DNA of 64,000 nucleotides. Origin: Mucilaginibacter cryoferens (GTDB lineage Bacteria; Bacteroidota; Bacteroidia; Sphingobacteriales; Sphingobacteriaceae). Shown here piece after piece: positions 1 through 9,516 of this stretch. The notes below the pieces were generated by a model. It was not told where the DNA came from, ran no database searches, and saw only the letters and a list, made by a program, of their open reading frames with translations. The position numbers were made by a program, and so were the translations under genes. Position 1 is the first letter of the stretch. Every line of letters starts with the position of its first letter. The stretch lies in the NCBI RefSeq assembly GCF_014205845.1, contig NZ_JACHCR010000008.1, positions 1 to 64,000 of the forward strand. Reading direction: 5' to 3'.

Positions 1-85
1 CAGACCATGATCTTTCTCTTTACCCTTTTCTTCTGATTTAAAATTATTCCTTATTTATCTCTTTTCACAATCTCCCACAAACATA

Positions 86-215
86 GGATGACAAACCTAA
101 ATAATGTCATTTCCCCTTCAGAATCCCCGGATTTTAACTCTCAGGATGACAAATTTAAATATTGTCATTCTTATTCAGAATCCCCGGATTTTACAACTCA
201 GCAATACAAATTTGC
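86..215. repeat. Two and a partial tandem ~58-bp repeats in an intergenic region
   Basis: Seen directly: a unit beginning GGATGACAAA runs 86-143 and again 144-200, with the start of a third unit (GCAATACAAATTTG) at 201-215. Both full units contain the shared block TTCAGAATCCCCGGATTTTA or its near copy. The second unit also has a perfect 7-bp inverted repeat, ATGACAA / TTGTCAT, with a 9-nt loop. The stretch 1-315 otherwise holds no convincing gene; small reading frames crossing it are made of the repeat. It lies downstream of the helicase gene, so it may be part of its 3' region. Confidence 0.7.
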
Positions 216-315
216 CAGCATTATCTACTTTAACCCACGCTTCTATCAGGCAGACGATCATCTGCCGAAAACATTTTAAACAATCTCAAAAAAAAATGCG
301 AAATGATGGACCTCC

Positions 316-2337
316 TTAAAATAAGCTTACCTGCTCCGTCTCGGGGCCTTCCAATTCCTGCTGATATGCGCGGATCATCACAATAATTTCGGTACCATAT
401 TGAATGGCCTTTTGCTGCCCAACACCCTTTATGCCACTCAAAGCTTTTAGTGTAGGGGGAAGCTTTTCGGCTATGGCGGCTATTGTTTTTTCGGATAGTA
501 CCATGTTGGGCATTATCTGGCTTTTTTGGGCCTCTGCATCCCGCCAGGCTATCATCCGGTTAAAAAGTTTTTCGTTGGGTTTGGCGTTAATGGCTTTAAC
601 ATACGATTGTGACTGATCTGCCACCGAACCCGCATGGGCGTTCTTTTTTACTTCCAGGTAGGAATTTACATCAAATGCTTCCTTGCCAAAATACTCCATT
701 AACGTTATCCTGGCCACCATCCACTGTATCAGCAAATCGGCTTTGGCTGCTTTTTGCTGAGTAGTGCCGAGCTGCTTTATCAGCGCGGGTAATTGCGCAT
801 GCAAGGTTTCAACAGCAGCTTTTAATTTTACCAGGAAGTAGCCGGTAGCCTTTTGAACCCGTACGGTATCGTGGTTGCTGAGCTGGCGTACAAACTTGGC
901 GGCTACATCCAGTATATCTTTCTCATGATCGGGAATCAAGTCTTCAAAGCCTTTTGCCCTGTTTTTTAGTCCGCCAAAATCAAACAGTTCGGCGAGTAAA
1001 AATTGGCGGTATAATTCTTTATCCCGTTCCAGTTGTTCGGCACCGGGTTTAAGGGATTGGGCCTGCTCGTTAAAAAGGGCAACGGCAGGGTCGCCAATAA
1101 TATTATTGGGCGAGATAGGGTTACGTAACACCATGCCCGATAAACTCCGGCACCTGCTTAAAGCAACATAAGCCTGGCCGTGGGCAAAAGCTTCGCTCAC
1201 ATCAATAATGGCCTTATCAAAACTCAGCCCCTGGCTTTTATGTATGGTGATAGACCATGCCAGTTTTAGCGGTATCTGTGAGAAACTGCCGGCGGTGGTT
1301 TCACTTATTTCCTGGCCTTCTAACTGGTATTTAACGTTGGTCCACTCTAATGCCTGTACAGCAATCTCCCGGCTTTCTTCGCCGCAGCTTACGTAAACAG
1401 TATCGGTATTTATGCTGGTGATGGTGCCTATTTTGCCATTATAAAAAAGCTTTTCGGCCGAGCTGTCGTTTTTAACAAACATCACCTGGGCGCCTATCTT
1501 TAGCTTCAGGTTAGTTTCGGTGGGGTAGGCATCCCGGGGAAAATCGCCGCGTATGGTGGCAGTAAACTCAAACTCATCTCCGGGTAACGCGTCAACATAT
1601 TCGCTGTTGAGCTGCTGGGCGATGCCGTTGTGGGTGGTTAAGGTAATATAAGGTTCTTCGGCCGTTGGGCGAAAACCGGGTTGGTACCGGGCATTCAGCA
1701 ATTGGAGGTTTTGGGGGCTGATGGTTTGGTTACGTACTTCGTTCAAAATATCAACAAAAGCCTGTTCCTTTTGCCTGAAAACATGATCGAGCTCAATACG
1801 TACATAGGGAGCTTTTTGCATTACCAGGCTGCTGAAAAAATAGGGTGTAGTATAGTAACGGCTCAGCATCATCCATTCTTCATCTCTGATGATGGGGCTT
1901 AGCTGCGACAGATCGCCTATGAGTAAAAGTTGTACACCGCCAAAGGGATGGGGGGGGCCCTTTACGTTGCGTAATATCAGGTCTATATGGTCAAGCACAT
2001 CGGGCCGTACCATGCTCACCTCATCGATGATCAGCAGTTCGAGACTATACAGCAGATCCTTTTTCTCGGGACTATAATGCGCCTCGGGCCGGGAGTTTCC
2101 TGCCGGGATGATAGGGCCAAAAGGAATCTGGAACAACGAGTGGATGGTCATCCCCCCGGCGTTGATAGCTGCCACACCTGTAGGGGCTACTACGGCCATC
2201 TTTTTTTTGGCATGTTGCCTGATATATTGCAGTAAGGTGGTTTTACCGGTGCCGGCTTTACCCGTTAAAAAAACTACGGTATTGGTAAATTCTACATAAT
2301 TAAAGGCCAGGGCCATCACCGGGTTCATTGTCTCCAT
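316..2337 (-). CDS. PIF1/RecD-like superfamily 1 DNA helicase with C-terminal HRDC-like domain
   Basis: A 673-residue ATP-dependent DNA helicase of the PIF1/RecD-like group. The Walker A motif GKAGTGKTT is at residues 26-34, Walker B (LLIIDEVSMV) near 100-110, and the late helicase motif with ITIHKSQGLSFDKA and AYVALSRCRSL near 370-400. The last ~80 residues (LSGIKGVGQQKA, helical) look like an HRDC nucleic-acid-binding domain. The ATG start gives the Walker A motif a normal distance from the N-terminus. It begins only 44 nt after the dnaE2 stop on the same strand, so it is probably the last gene of the mutasome operon. This suggests, by inference, a role in unwinding during damage tolerance. 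Family assignment is firm; the specific role is not. Confidence 0.9.
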   Translation of the reverse strand: METMNPVMALAFNYVEFTNTVVFLTGKAGTGKTTLLQYIRQHAKKKMAVVAPTGVAAINAGGMTIHSLFQIPFGPIIPAGNSRPEAHYSPEKKDLLYSLELLIIDEVSMVRPDVLDHIDLILRNVKGPPHPFGGVQLLLIGDLSQLSPIIRDEEWMMLSRYYTTPYFFSSLVMQKAPYVRIELDHVFRQKEQAFVDILNEVRNQTISPQNLQLLNARYQPGFRPTAEEPYITLTTHNGIAQQLNSEYVDALPGDEFEFTATIRGDFPRDAYPTETNLKLKIGAQVMFVKNDSSAEKLFYNGKIGTITSINTDTVYVSCGEESREIAVQALEWTNVKYQLEGQEISETTAGSFSQIPLKLAWSITIHKSQGLSFDKAIIDVSEAFAHGQAYVALSRCRSLSGMVLRNPISPNNIIGDPAVALFNEQAQSLKPGAEQLERDKELYRQFLLAELFDFGGLKNRAKGFEDLIPDHEKDILDVAAKFVRQLSNHDTVRVQKATGYFLVKLKAAVETLHAQLPALIKQLGTTQQKAAKADLLIQWMVARITLMEYFGKEAFDVNSYLEVKKNAHAGSVADQSQSYVKAINAKPNEKLFNRMIAWRDAEAQKSQIMPNMVLSEKTIAAIAEKLPPTLKALSGIKGVGQQKAIQYGTEIIVMIRAYQQELEGPETEQVSLF

Positions 2338-2381
2338 CTTGCAGCTGCAATTTTAACATAATTTATATCAGGCATTTTCGG

Positions 2382-5300
2382 TTATTTAAAATTTCTTCCT
2401 TTATGAAAAACTTCTTTTTGTACAGGCTCGCGTGCCTTTGTCCGTTTATCTTCGGCAGGGATGGGCGCGCTTTTTTCATCCGCGCGCGATAGGGTAAGCA
2501 CCGGCTGGTTGTCATTATCGGGTATGGTAAGCCCCCGCAGCAGTTTCGACAGGTCGAAACAACGCTTAACAATTACGTGAACTACCTCGCCTTCGCGTTG
2601 CAGTTTACCTTCTACCATCAATAACCTTGCACCAAGTATCTCTTTGCGGTATTTATCGAAAAGGTTTTCAAATACCACCAGGTTAGCGCATCCTGTTTCA
2701 TCCTCAATGGTAATAAAACAAATGCCTTTGGCAGTGCCCGGTCTTTGGCGTACCAATACCAGCCCGGCTGCTTTCACCAGGTCGCCATCTTTGGCGGCAT
2801 TCAATTCGTCGGCAGAACTTACGTGCAGTAAACGCAGTTTCTCGCGCACAAAACTTAGGGGGTGTGCTTTTAGGGATAGCGAGGTGGTGGCATAATCCTG
2901 TATTACATGCTCAGCGGCGGTCATTAAAGGCAGCGATACCTGCGTTTCGGTAACAGTTTCTGATGGCTGGCCTTCAAACAAAGCTATCGGGGTATCAGCC
3001 AATGCCGATACCTCCCACAAAGCCTGCCGCCTATCCAACCCCAGCGAGCGGAAGGCATCTGCATCGGCCAGTTTTTCTAATGTTGATAAGGGCACACCTG
3101 CATCCAGTAAACTGGTAATGTTGGTATAGTTGCTTATACGGGCGGCCAATAATGCCTGCACATCTTCTTCCCTGATACCCTTCACCTGCCTGAAACCGAG
3201 GCGGACAGCATAGTACTTGCCCGATTTTTCTTCCATCAAATTATCCCATGTTGAATAATTAACATCCGGGGGGCGTACCTCTACACCGTGCTTGCGGGCA
3301 TCGCTTACCAACTGTGCCGGCTGGTAAAAGCCCATGGGCAGGCTGTTGAGTATGGCTGTTACAAATACATCCGGGTAATAACACTTAAGCCAGGAGGATA
3401 CATATACCAGCAACGCGAAACTGGCCGCGTGGCTCTCGGGGAAACCATAGCTGCCAAAACCTTCCAGCTGTTTAAAAATGCGCTCGGCAAAGTCTCGTTC
3501 GTAACCCTTCGCCATCATTCCGTCTACCAGTTTTTTTTTAAAGCTACTTACCAGGCCTTTTGCTTTAAATGTGGCCATACTCCGCCGTAATTCATCTGCC
3601 TCGGCAGGAGTAAAGCCTGCGGCAACTATGGCAATCTCCATTGCCTGTTCCTGAAAAAGCGGCACGCCCATAGTTCTGCCTAAAATTTCTCTCAGCTCCT
3701 CCTTTGGGTATTCCACGGCCTCTTCCCCGTTACGGCGGCGCAGGTAGGGATGCACCATATCACCCTGGATGGGGCCGGGGCGTACAATGGCTACTTCAAT
3801 TACCAGGTCGTAAAAGCAATTTGGGCGCAGGCGGGGCAGCATAGATTGTTGTGCCCGGCTCTCTATCTGGAAAACGCCAATAGTATCGGCATGGCTTATC
3901 ATGGCATAAACAGCTTTATCATCCGGTGGTACGTTGGCCAGTGTAAGATCAAGGTTGTAATGCTGTTTGGCCAGGTTAAACGCTTTGCGGATGCAGGTGA
4001 GCATACCCAGCGCCAGTACATCAACTTTCAGAAAGCCAAGGGCGTCAATATCGTCTTTGTTCCACTCGATGCAGGTACGGTTATCCATCCGGGCATTCAT
4101 AATGGGGCACAGGGCCGATAATTTGCCCTGAGTAATTACAAAGCCGCCGGTATGCTGCCCTAATTGCCGGGGAAAGCCCATCAGTTGCCCGGTTAGCTCC
4201 AATACTTTTTTTAAGTGTGGATCATCGGCATTTAAGCCCTGTTCGGCAAGTAGCTTACCATCAAAATACTCGTCGGAGTAATTCCACATAGAGCCCGAGA
4301 GCCGGTTGATGGTATCTACAGATAGGCCCATCGCCTTACCTACATCGCGGATAGCGCCTTTTTGATGCAGCTGGGTAACGGTAGCTACTATGGCCGAGCG
4401 GTCGCGGCCATATTTTTCATAAATATACTGGATCACCTCTTCGCGGCGCTCGTGTTCAAAATCAACATCAATATCTGGAGGTTCGTCGCGCGCGTCAGAC
4501 ATGAAGCGGGCAAACAGTAGCTTAACTTTGGTAGGATCAACAGAGGTAATACCCAGGCAATAACAAACCACCGAGTTAGCCGCCGATCCCCGTCCCTGAC
4601 ATAAAATGTTTTTCTCCCGTGCAAAACGCACATAATCATAAACGGTGAGGAAGTAGGAGGCGTAATGTTTCCGTTCCATAAATGCCAACTCCTCCTTTAT
4701 CGCTTTCTGTACCTTTTCAGGAATATCCTCACCAAAATGTTCCCCTGCACCTTTCCATGCAAGGTAAGTAAGCTCCTGCATGGGCGTGCGGCCATCGCTG
4801 GTAATCTCCTCCGGGTAAATATATTTGAGGCTATCGAGCGAAAATTGGCAGGCTTCGGCAATTTCCTGGCTGTGCTGTATTGTTTCGGGGTATTGCCTAA
4901 ACAGGCGCTCCATCTCATCTATAGGTTTCAGAAATCTTTCGGCATTTTGATGCAGGCGAAAACCCGCGGTATGGATGGTACACTTTTCCCGTACACAGGT
5001 TAAAATATCCTGTAACTCGCGGCGGCCAGGCTCGTGGTAATGCACATCATTGGTAGCCACCATCGGGATATCCAGTTTTGTTGAAAGCTGGGCAATGCGG
5101 AACATTTTTTTGTTATCATCGCCCTGGTACGATCGGGTTGCCGCTAAATAAAGGTTGCTGCCCAAAGCCTCCCGGTACTCTGCCAATACCGGCGGAAATT
5201 CGGCCTCAAACTCAAAAGTTGCTGTTAAAACAGCGGGAGGTATCGCAATAAATTTTATCCCCTCGCTATGCTCATAAACGTCTTTTTTATATAGATGACA

Positions 5301-5609
5301 GTCGCCTTTTTCGGCCCGTAAATTGCCAACGGTTAGCAGAGACGAAAGCCTGCTGTAGGCCGCAATATCTGTAGGGTAAGCCAACAGGCTGGGTCCATTG
5401 AGCAGATCGAGCCGGCAGGCCGGGATAATGCGGATGCCATTGGCCTTGGCGGCTACGTGGGCACGCACAATGCCGGCAAAACTGTTTCTATCGGTAATGG
5501 CAATAGCTGTATAACCATAGGCAACGGCCTGCTGCACCAGTTCTTCGGGATGCGATGCGCCCCGCAGAAAGGTGAAATTGCTGGTTACCTGTAATTCTGT
5601 ATAGCTCAT
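2382..5609 (-). CDS. dnaE2: Error-prone DNA polymerase III alpha subunit DnaE2 (ImuC)
   Basis: A C-family replicative-type polymerase used for translesion synthesis, about 1075 residues. Seen: an N-terminal PHP domain (TSNFTFLRGASHPEELV), polymerase motif GRGSAANS, and the metal-binding PDIDVDF near residue 380. An OB-fold follows around residues 945-1015 (AAGLVLVRQRPGTAKG). The GASHPEEL variant near the N-terminus and the placement after imuB mark it as DnaE2 rather than the replicative DnaE1. I chose ATG at 5609, not the longer frame starting at 5633, because it forms an ATGA overlap with the imuB stop (5606-5609). That implies translational coupling, and the protein then starts MSYTELQ, typical of the family. 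Confidence 0.96.
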   Translation of the reverse strand: MSYTELQVTSNFTFLRGASHPEELVQQAVAYGYTAIAITDRNSFAGIVRAHVAAKANGIRIIPACRLDLLNGPSLLAYPTDIAAYSRLSSLLTVGNLRAEKGDCHLYKKDVYEHSEGIKFIAIPPAVLTATFEFEAEFPPVLAEYREALGSNLYLAATRSYQGDDNKKMFRIAQLSTKLDIPMVATNDVHYHEPGRRELQDILTCVREKCTIHTAGFRLHQNAERFLKPIDEMERLFRQYPETIQHSQEIAEACQFSLDSLKYIYPEEITSDGRTPMQELTYLAWKGAGEHFGEDIPEKVQKAIKEELAFMERKHYASYFLTVYDYVRFAREKNILCQGRGSAANSVVCYCLGITSVDPTKVKLLFARFMSDARDEPPDIDVDFEHERREEVIQYIYEKYGRDRSAIVATVTQLHQKGAIRDVGKAMGLSVDTINRLSGSMWNYSDEYFDGKLLAEQGLNADDPHLKKVLELTGQLMGFPRQLGQHTGGFVITQGKLSALCPIMNARMDNRTCIEWNKDDIDALGFLKVDVLALGMLTCIRKAFNLAKQHYNLDLTLANVPPDDKAVYAMISHADTIGVFQIESRAQQSMLPRLRPNCFYDLVIEVAIVRPGPIQGDMVHPYLRRRNGEEAVEYPKEELREILGRTMGVPLFQEQAMEIAIVAAGFTPAEADELRRSMATFKAKGLVSSFKKKLVDGMMAKGYERDFAERIFKQLEGFGSYGFPESHAASFALLVYVSSWLKCYYPDVFVTAILNSLPMGFYQPAQLVSDARKHGVEVRPPDVNYSTWDNLMEEKSGKYYAVRLGFRQVKGIREEDVQALLAARISNYTNITSLLDAGVPLSTLEKLADADAFRSLGLDRRQALWEVSALADTPIALFEGQPSETVTETQVSLPLMTAAEHVIQDYATTSLSLKAHPLSFVREKLRLLHVSSADELNAAKDGDLVKAAGLVLVRQRPGTAKGICFITIEDETGCANLVVFENLFDKYRKEILGARLLMVEGKLQREGEVVHVIVKRCFDLSKLLRGLTIPDNDNQPVLTLSRADEKSAPIPAEDKRTKAREPVQKEVFHKGRNFK

Positions 5610-7108
5610 GCAAAAAAACCATGAATAAACCACTGATCTGACTGCCCGCCCGCGTAGTGACCCAACCGGAACAGCCAGTAACGCTGCCCGTCCTCATCTT
5701 CTACATTATAATAATCGCGGTGCTGCCCGCTCTCCAGCCACCACTCACGTTCGATGCGTTCGGGGCCGTCAGATTTTTTAATATGGTGTACCCTGCCTTT
5801 ATAGCGAAACAGCATAGGCGGATAATCGGGCACGGGAGCGCTTACCTCAATTAACTCGGGGCGGGCCAAAAGCTGGGTAGGGCGGGGCTTACTTACTCCC
5901 CAGGCTATTGCCGGTTGCTCGTGGAGTGATGAGGATGGTTTTATAGAGCGCTCGGGCCAGTGATGCTCATCGGGCAGGTACCGGTGTATGGTATCGGCAC
6001 CTACCTTACCGGCCAGCCTGTCAAGCAGTTCGGCAACACCCAGGTTATCAAGGGAGGGTTTGCCGGCCCAAAGGGCTTCCTGTAAGGGTTCAATCTCTTC
6101 TACCTTTGGGGCTTCCAGTGTAAACAGCTCTATGCCGAGGCTCGGCTCAATAGTATCAATTTTAAGCTCAAATAACTTAAAAAGGTGGCTGGTATTATAA
6201 GTTGCCCGGTTGGTGCCAACCTCAGCTTTTTCTAGCCGTCCGTCTATACAGTAGCATTTTAAAATGGCCGATCGCAGGCCTTTACCCTCATCCCGCAGGC
6301 GTTTACACAGGGTTTCTAACAAGCATTTAATAGCTATTTCTATACCGGTTTTTGTAGATATGGGTTCAAGGCAGGGCAGGCGTTCTTCGTAAGGTGCAAT
6401 TGGCCGCAGTGGCTGTATCATCTCATTTTCGTGCCCCAAAGCCTGCCCCAGCCTCAGCAAAAACTCATCACCAAACCTGCGCCGTAAAACCGGGCGGGGC
6501 ATATTAATAAAACTCTGTACCTGGTATAGCCCCAGCTTTTGCAGGCGTGCCAGCGTGGGCGGCGCCAACCGCAACGCGGCAGGTGGCAAAGGCAGCAAAG
6601 CTATAACCTGGCCGCCGCTTTCAATAATAGGAGTAATTTTGCCAAAGCGCGAAATTGCCCAGGCCGTGCCTATGGTATCGGCCATGGCCGCGCGTACATC
6701 GTAACCTTTGCCGCGTAAGCGGGTAACTATTTCTTTAAGGTAAGCACGCTCGCCTCCCCATAGGTGGGGGCAGCCGCTAATATCCATCATGAGGCCATCG
6801 GGCAGGTCTATAGCTACAAAGGGGGTATAGCGAATGCACCATTCGCCAAGGCCTTTCAATAATTTGGCAGCCCGGCCAGGCACCTCATCAAATACCTGTA
6901 AACCGGGAGTAATAGCTTTGGCATCGGCTACGGCGGTGCCGGCAGTTATACCTTCGGCTTCGGCAGCCGCATTGGTTGCCGTAATAATCATGCGGCCATG
7001 TACAAGCGCTGCAAAAACCAAAGGCATATTTTTAAGGGCCGGCCGGCGCAAGGTTAGCCAGTCGGTTGTTAAATGCCTAAACCATATAGTAATAAAGCGC
7101 TTTTGCAT
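5606..7108 (-). CDS. imuB: ImuB, Y-family polymerase-like mutasome subunit
   Basis: About 500 residues, the non-catalytic Y-family homologue that links ImuA and DnaE2 to the replication clamp. The Y-family fold is recognisable (PHLWGGERAYL, GLYQVQSFINMPRPVLRRRFG). The first catalytic acidic motif is replaced by TIWFRHLTTDWL, and the second (normally S-x-D-E) reads AIDLPDGLMMDISG. It therefore fits ImuB, which lacks polymerase activity. Start chosen at ATG 7108, one nucleotide after the imuA stop, rather than the in-frame upstream site at 7159 that would lie inside imuA. Its stop overlaps the dnaE2 start. Confidence 0.94.
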   Translation of the reverse strand: MQKRFITIWFRHLTTDWLTLRRPALKNMPLVFAALVHGRMIITATNAAAEAEGITAGTAVADAKAITPGLQVFDEVPGRAAKLLKGLGEWCIRYTPFVAIDLPDGLMMDISGCPHLWGGERAYLKEIVTRLRGKGYDVRAAMADTIGTAWAISRFGKITPIIESGGQVIALLPLPPAALRLAPPTLARLQKLGLYQVQSFINMPRPVLRRRFGDEFLLRLGQALGHENEMIQPLRPIAPYEERLPCLEPISTKTGIEIAIKCLLETLCKRLRDEGKGLRSAILKCYCIDGRLEKAEVGTNRATYNTSHLFKLFELKIDTIEPSLGIELFTLEAPKVEEIEPLQEALWAGKPSLDNLGVAELLDRLAGKVGADTIHRYLPDEHHWPERSIKPSSSLHEQPAIAWGVSKPRPTQLLARPELIEVSAPVPDYPPMLFRYKGRVHHIKKSDGPERIEREWWLESGQHRDYYNVEDEDGQRYWLFRLGHYAGGQSDQWFIHGFFA

Positions 7109-7109
7109 A

Positions 7110-7841
7110 TCACCCCGCTTTCCTGGTTTGTTGCTGTACTTCTGCTGCCGGTTCGGCAATGGCTATAAACCTGCCCGCGGCCCATTCCATTTTCCAGCTG
7201 CCGGGGTTGCCGTTACGCACTTTTAGCAACTCAATATTCCAGCGCGGAAAGCCGATGCCCGGCATTCCTGCTTCGGGCTCGCTTGGTAAGGGCGATATCT
7301 TCCAGCGGGCAACACAGGCGGTTGTACTTAGCTTACGCGGATCATTGCGCAAAATAAAACCGGTTACTTTACTTTGCTCAACAGCCAGTTGCAGGCGGCG
7401 TGATGCGGTAAGGCTTATCTCCCGCACTTCGGCAATAGCGGCGGCAAGGCCTTCGCATTTCAATGCCTCTTCCATGGCCCAAAGCACATCTTTTTCGCGT
7501 TTCAGGTCTATAAAAATAATCCGGTCGGGTTCAACCCCAAAGGCTTTTAACGCGGGCGGGAACAGGGTGCGCGATACACTTATCCACAGGCAGGCACCGC
7601 CATGCTGCATCAGGTTAGCCAGCAAGCCGCCAATAAACCCGCCAGATGCAGCGGCATGCTCGGGTACTTCACTTAAAAACTCATGCAAGGCCCCCGTGGG
7701 GAATATCCCGTTAGGAAAAGCAGCTTCTACAGGGCCAAGGCCAATAAGATTGTTGCTGCCCGCTACCGGTGTTTTAAAGCCCTGCCACAATAAAATATCT
7801 TTTTGCAGCTGGCTGATGATATCTTTTTTTGTTTCCTGCAT
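7110..7841 (-). CDS. imuA: ImuA, RecA-like mutasome protein
   Basis: 243 residues, a RecA/SulA-like protein that with ImuB and DnaE2 forms the mutasome. Seen: GLGPVEAAFPNGIFPTGALHE near the N-terminus, typical of ImuA; an incomplete ATPase core without a clear Walker A lysine; and a basic tail containing GRFIAIAEPAAE. It is followed after one nucleotide by imuB and preceded by a 126-residue gene 21 nt upstream, all on one strand. The RecA relationship and mutasome role are known for the family; that this protein lacks ATPase activity is inference from the missing motif. Confidence 0.9.
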   Translation of the reverse strand: MQETKKDIISQLQKDILLWQGFKTPVAGSNNLIGLGPVEAAFPNGIFPTGALHEFLSEVPEHAAASGGFIGGLLANLMQHGGACLWISVSRTLFPPALKAFGVEPDRIIFIDLKREKDVLWAMEEALKCEGLAAAIAEVREISLTASRRLQLAVEQSKVTGFILRNDPRKLSTTACVARWKISPLPSEPEAGMPGIGFPRWNIELLKVRNGNPGSWKMEWAAGRFIAIAEPAAEVQQQTRKAG

Positions 7842-7862
7842 CGCGTTTGTTATTAAAAATCA

Positions 7863-8243
7863 TCAGTTAAAGGTTGGTTCCCTAAAAACAGGTACAAAGT
7901 AGCCCATATAGTAAGTGAGCATCACTATCATGTGCCGGGCTATCCCGCTGCCTATCTCCTGTATAGCTGCGTCTGTTAAGGGGCTTTGATAGTTGGGGTT
8001 AAAGGCATCGGGCCCAAGCTCAAAATAACGGAGGTGAAAATCATCTTCAGAGATGCGCGTATTTCTATCGTACCATTTGCCCCGCTCCAGTTGCAGGGTA
8101 AGGGTTATAAAGCCCTTTACATGGTAAAATTCAATAATAAACTGGGGCGTATAGGGCATATCCCATTGTTCGGGCGGTATCTCTTCCACCTGTATCCGGG
8201 TGGTGCCCCGGCTCAATGTTACATCAATATAAAACTCCTCCAT
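7863..8243 (-). CDS. Hypothetical protein, first gene of the mutasome operon
   Basis: 126 residues with no family I can name. It looks soluble, acidic and beta-rich at the N-terminus, with a hydrophobic helical C-terminus (ARHMIVMLTYYMGYFV). It is 21 nt upstream of imuA on the same strand, and it is the gene nearest the promoter-operator palindrome at 8255-8282, so it should be made together with ImuA, ImuB and DnaE2. The ATG at 8243 lies very close to the predicted start of transcription, leaving almost no leader. Candidates for its job are an accessory damage-tolerance protein or an unrelated passenger; nothing in the sequence decides. Confidence 0.8.
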   Translation of the reverse strand: MEEFYIDVTLSRGTTRIQVEEIPPEQWDMPYTPQFIIEFYHVKGFITLTLQLERGKWYDRNTRISEDDFHLRYFELGPDAFNPNYQSPLTDAAIQEIGSGIARHMIVMLTYYMGYFVPVFREPTFN

Positions 8244-8254
8244 AAAACTAAATA

Positions 8255-8282
8255 CAAAAGTAATACTAAAAATATTAGTATT
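8255..8282 (-). promoter_or_regulatory. Mutasome operon promoter with overlapping palindromic operator
   Basis: On the minus strand, TACTTTTG (8255-8262) matches the Bacteroidota -7 element TAnnTTTG and lies 12 nt before the first ATG. Directly upstream and sharing one base is a perfect palindrome: AATACTAA (8262-8269), 5-nt spacer, TTAGTATT (8275-8282). This occupies the -33/-7 spacer, where a repressor would block polymerase. No good TTG -33 box is visible. That it responds to DNA damage is inference from the genes it would control. Confidence 0.55.
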
Positions 8283-8478
8283 TTATATGTTTGTTAAAAT
8301 AATTTTTAGAGCAGGTTCCTTACCTCTGGCACGGATGCTTATCTTGCTTTTTTGCTACAAAGCGGCTCCCAGCCGGGGGCTAGTCTAATACTCTAATCAA
8401 TAATCCTTACTTTCATTAATTTATATTTACTTTAATAAATTAGCTATTGTTTAAACTTGCCGGGTAAATTGTATAAGT

Positions 8479-9516
8479 ATGAATTTTGGGGTAGTTACCA
8501 TAAAAGATATTGCCAAAGAGTTGGGTATTTCAACCTCGGCGGTATCTAAAGCATTAAAAGATAGCCATGAAATAAGCCAAAAAACCAAAATTCTGGTATT
8601 GGATTGTGCTAAAAGGCTTAACTACCAGCCCAATCACATGGCTCAGAGTTTAAAGAAGGGTAGCAGTAAATCGTTAGGGGTGATTGTATCAACCATTGAT
8701 AACCATTTTTTTGCGCAGGTAATTAATGGGATTGAGTCTGTTGCCCATAGCCGGGGTTATAATATAATTATCAGCCAAACCCATGAGTCGTACGAGTTGG
8801 AAATGTTAAATATCGGTCATTTAACCCATCGATCTATTGATGGCTTGCTTATCTCTTTGTCTACCGAATCTGTAGATGTAACTCACCTTAAAAACCTGCG
8901 CGAAAAGGGCTTACCCATTGTTTTTTATGATAGGGTGAGCGACGAAATTGATACCCACAAAGTAATTGCCGATAACTATGGCGGTGCTTTTGAAGCAACA
9001 CAGGCTTTAATTAAAGCAGGTTACCGCAAAATAGCCCATATAACAAGCGCGGTAAATGTATCTATCACAGCCGAAAGGTTAAAAGGATACCAGGCAGCGC
9101 TGGCAGCACACGGGCTTGAGCAAAATGAGGGATTGATAAAGTATTGCCTGCATGGCGGCAAAGATCTGGCAGAGATAGAAAACGCGCTTAACCAGCTGCT
9201 GCTTTCGCCCAACCGCCCGGATGCCATTTTTACAGCATCAGACCGCATCACTACCACAACCCTAATACTTTTGCATCAGTTAGGATTTAAAATACCGGGG
9301 GATATTGCTTTATTAGGATTTACCAATACCCCGCTGGCCGAGGTTTTAAACCCCTCACTAAGTTCGGTTTATCAGCCCGGTTTTGAGATGGGCCAAAAAG
9401 CTGCCGAAATGCTCATTAACCTTATTGAAAGCAAAAGACCCGTAACCGAGTTTGAAACCGTTGTTTTACCTACACAGGTTTTTATCCGTAACTCATCGCA
9501 GCCGCTTGCGTTGTAG
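8479..9516 (+). CDS. LacI family transcriptional regulator
   Basis: 345 residues. The N-terminal helix-turn-helix is clear (VTIKDIAKELGISTSAVSKAL, residues 6-26), followed by the hinge region (LNYQPNHMAQSLKKGSS) and a periplasmic-binding-protein-like sensor domain from about residue 65 (LGVIVSTIDNHFFAQVINGI). Such proteins are sugar-responsive repressors or activators, usually acting on carbohydrate genes. It is divergent from the mutasome operon and followed 179 nt later by a second LacI-type gene; neither has an adjacent carbohydrate operon. The mannosidase gene set at 17-24 kb, whose promoters hold LacI-type palindromes, is a possible target by inference. Confidence 0.93.
   Translation: MNFGVVTIKDIAKELGISTSAVSKALKDSHEISQKTKILVLDCAKRLNYQPNHMAQSLKKGSSKSLGVIVSTIDNHFFAQVINGIESVAHSRGYNIIISQTHESYELEMLNIGHLTHRSIDGLLISLSTESVDVTHLKNLREKGLPIVFYDRVSDEIDTHKVIADNYGGAFEATQALIKAGYRKIAHITSAVNVSITAERLKGYQAALAAHGLEQNEGLIKYCLHGGKDLAEIENALNQLLLSPNRPDAIFTASDRITTTTLILLHQLGFKIPGDIALLGFTNTPLAEVLNPSLSSVYQPGFEMGQKAAEMLINLIESKRPVTEFETVVLPTQVFIRNSSQPLAL

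Noticed and set aside
7159..7902. Long plus-strand frame opposite imuA
   Set aside because: It is the shadow of imuA on the other strand, with no recognisable domain and no promoter.
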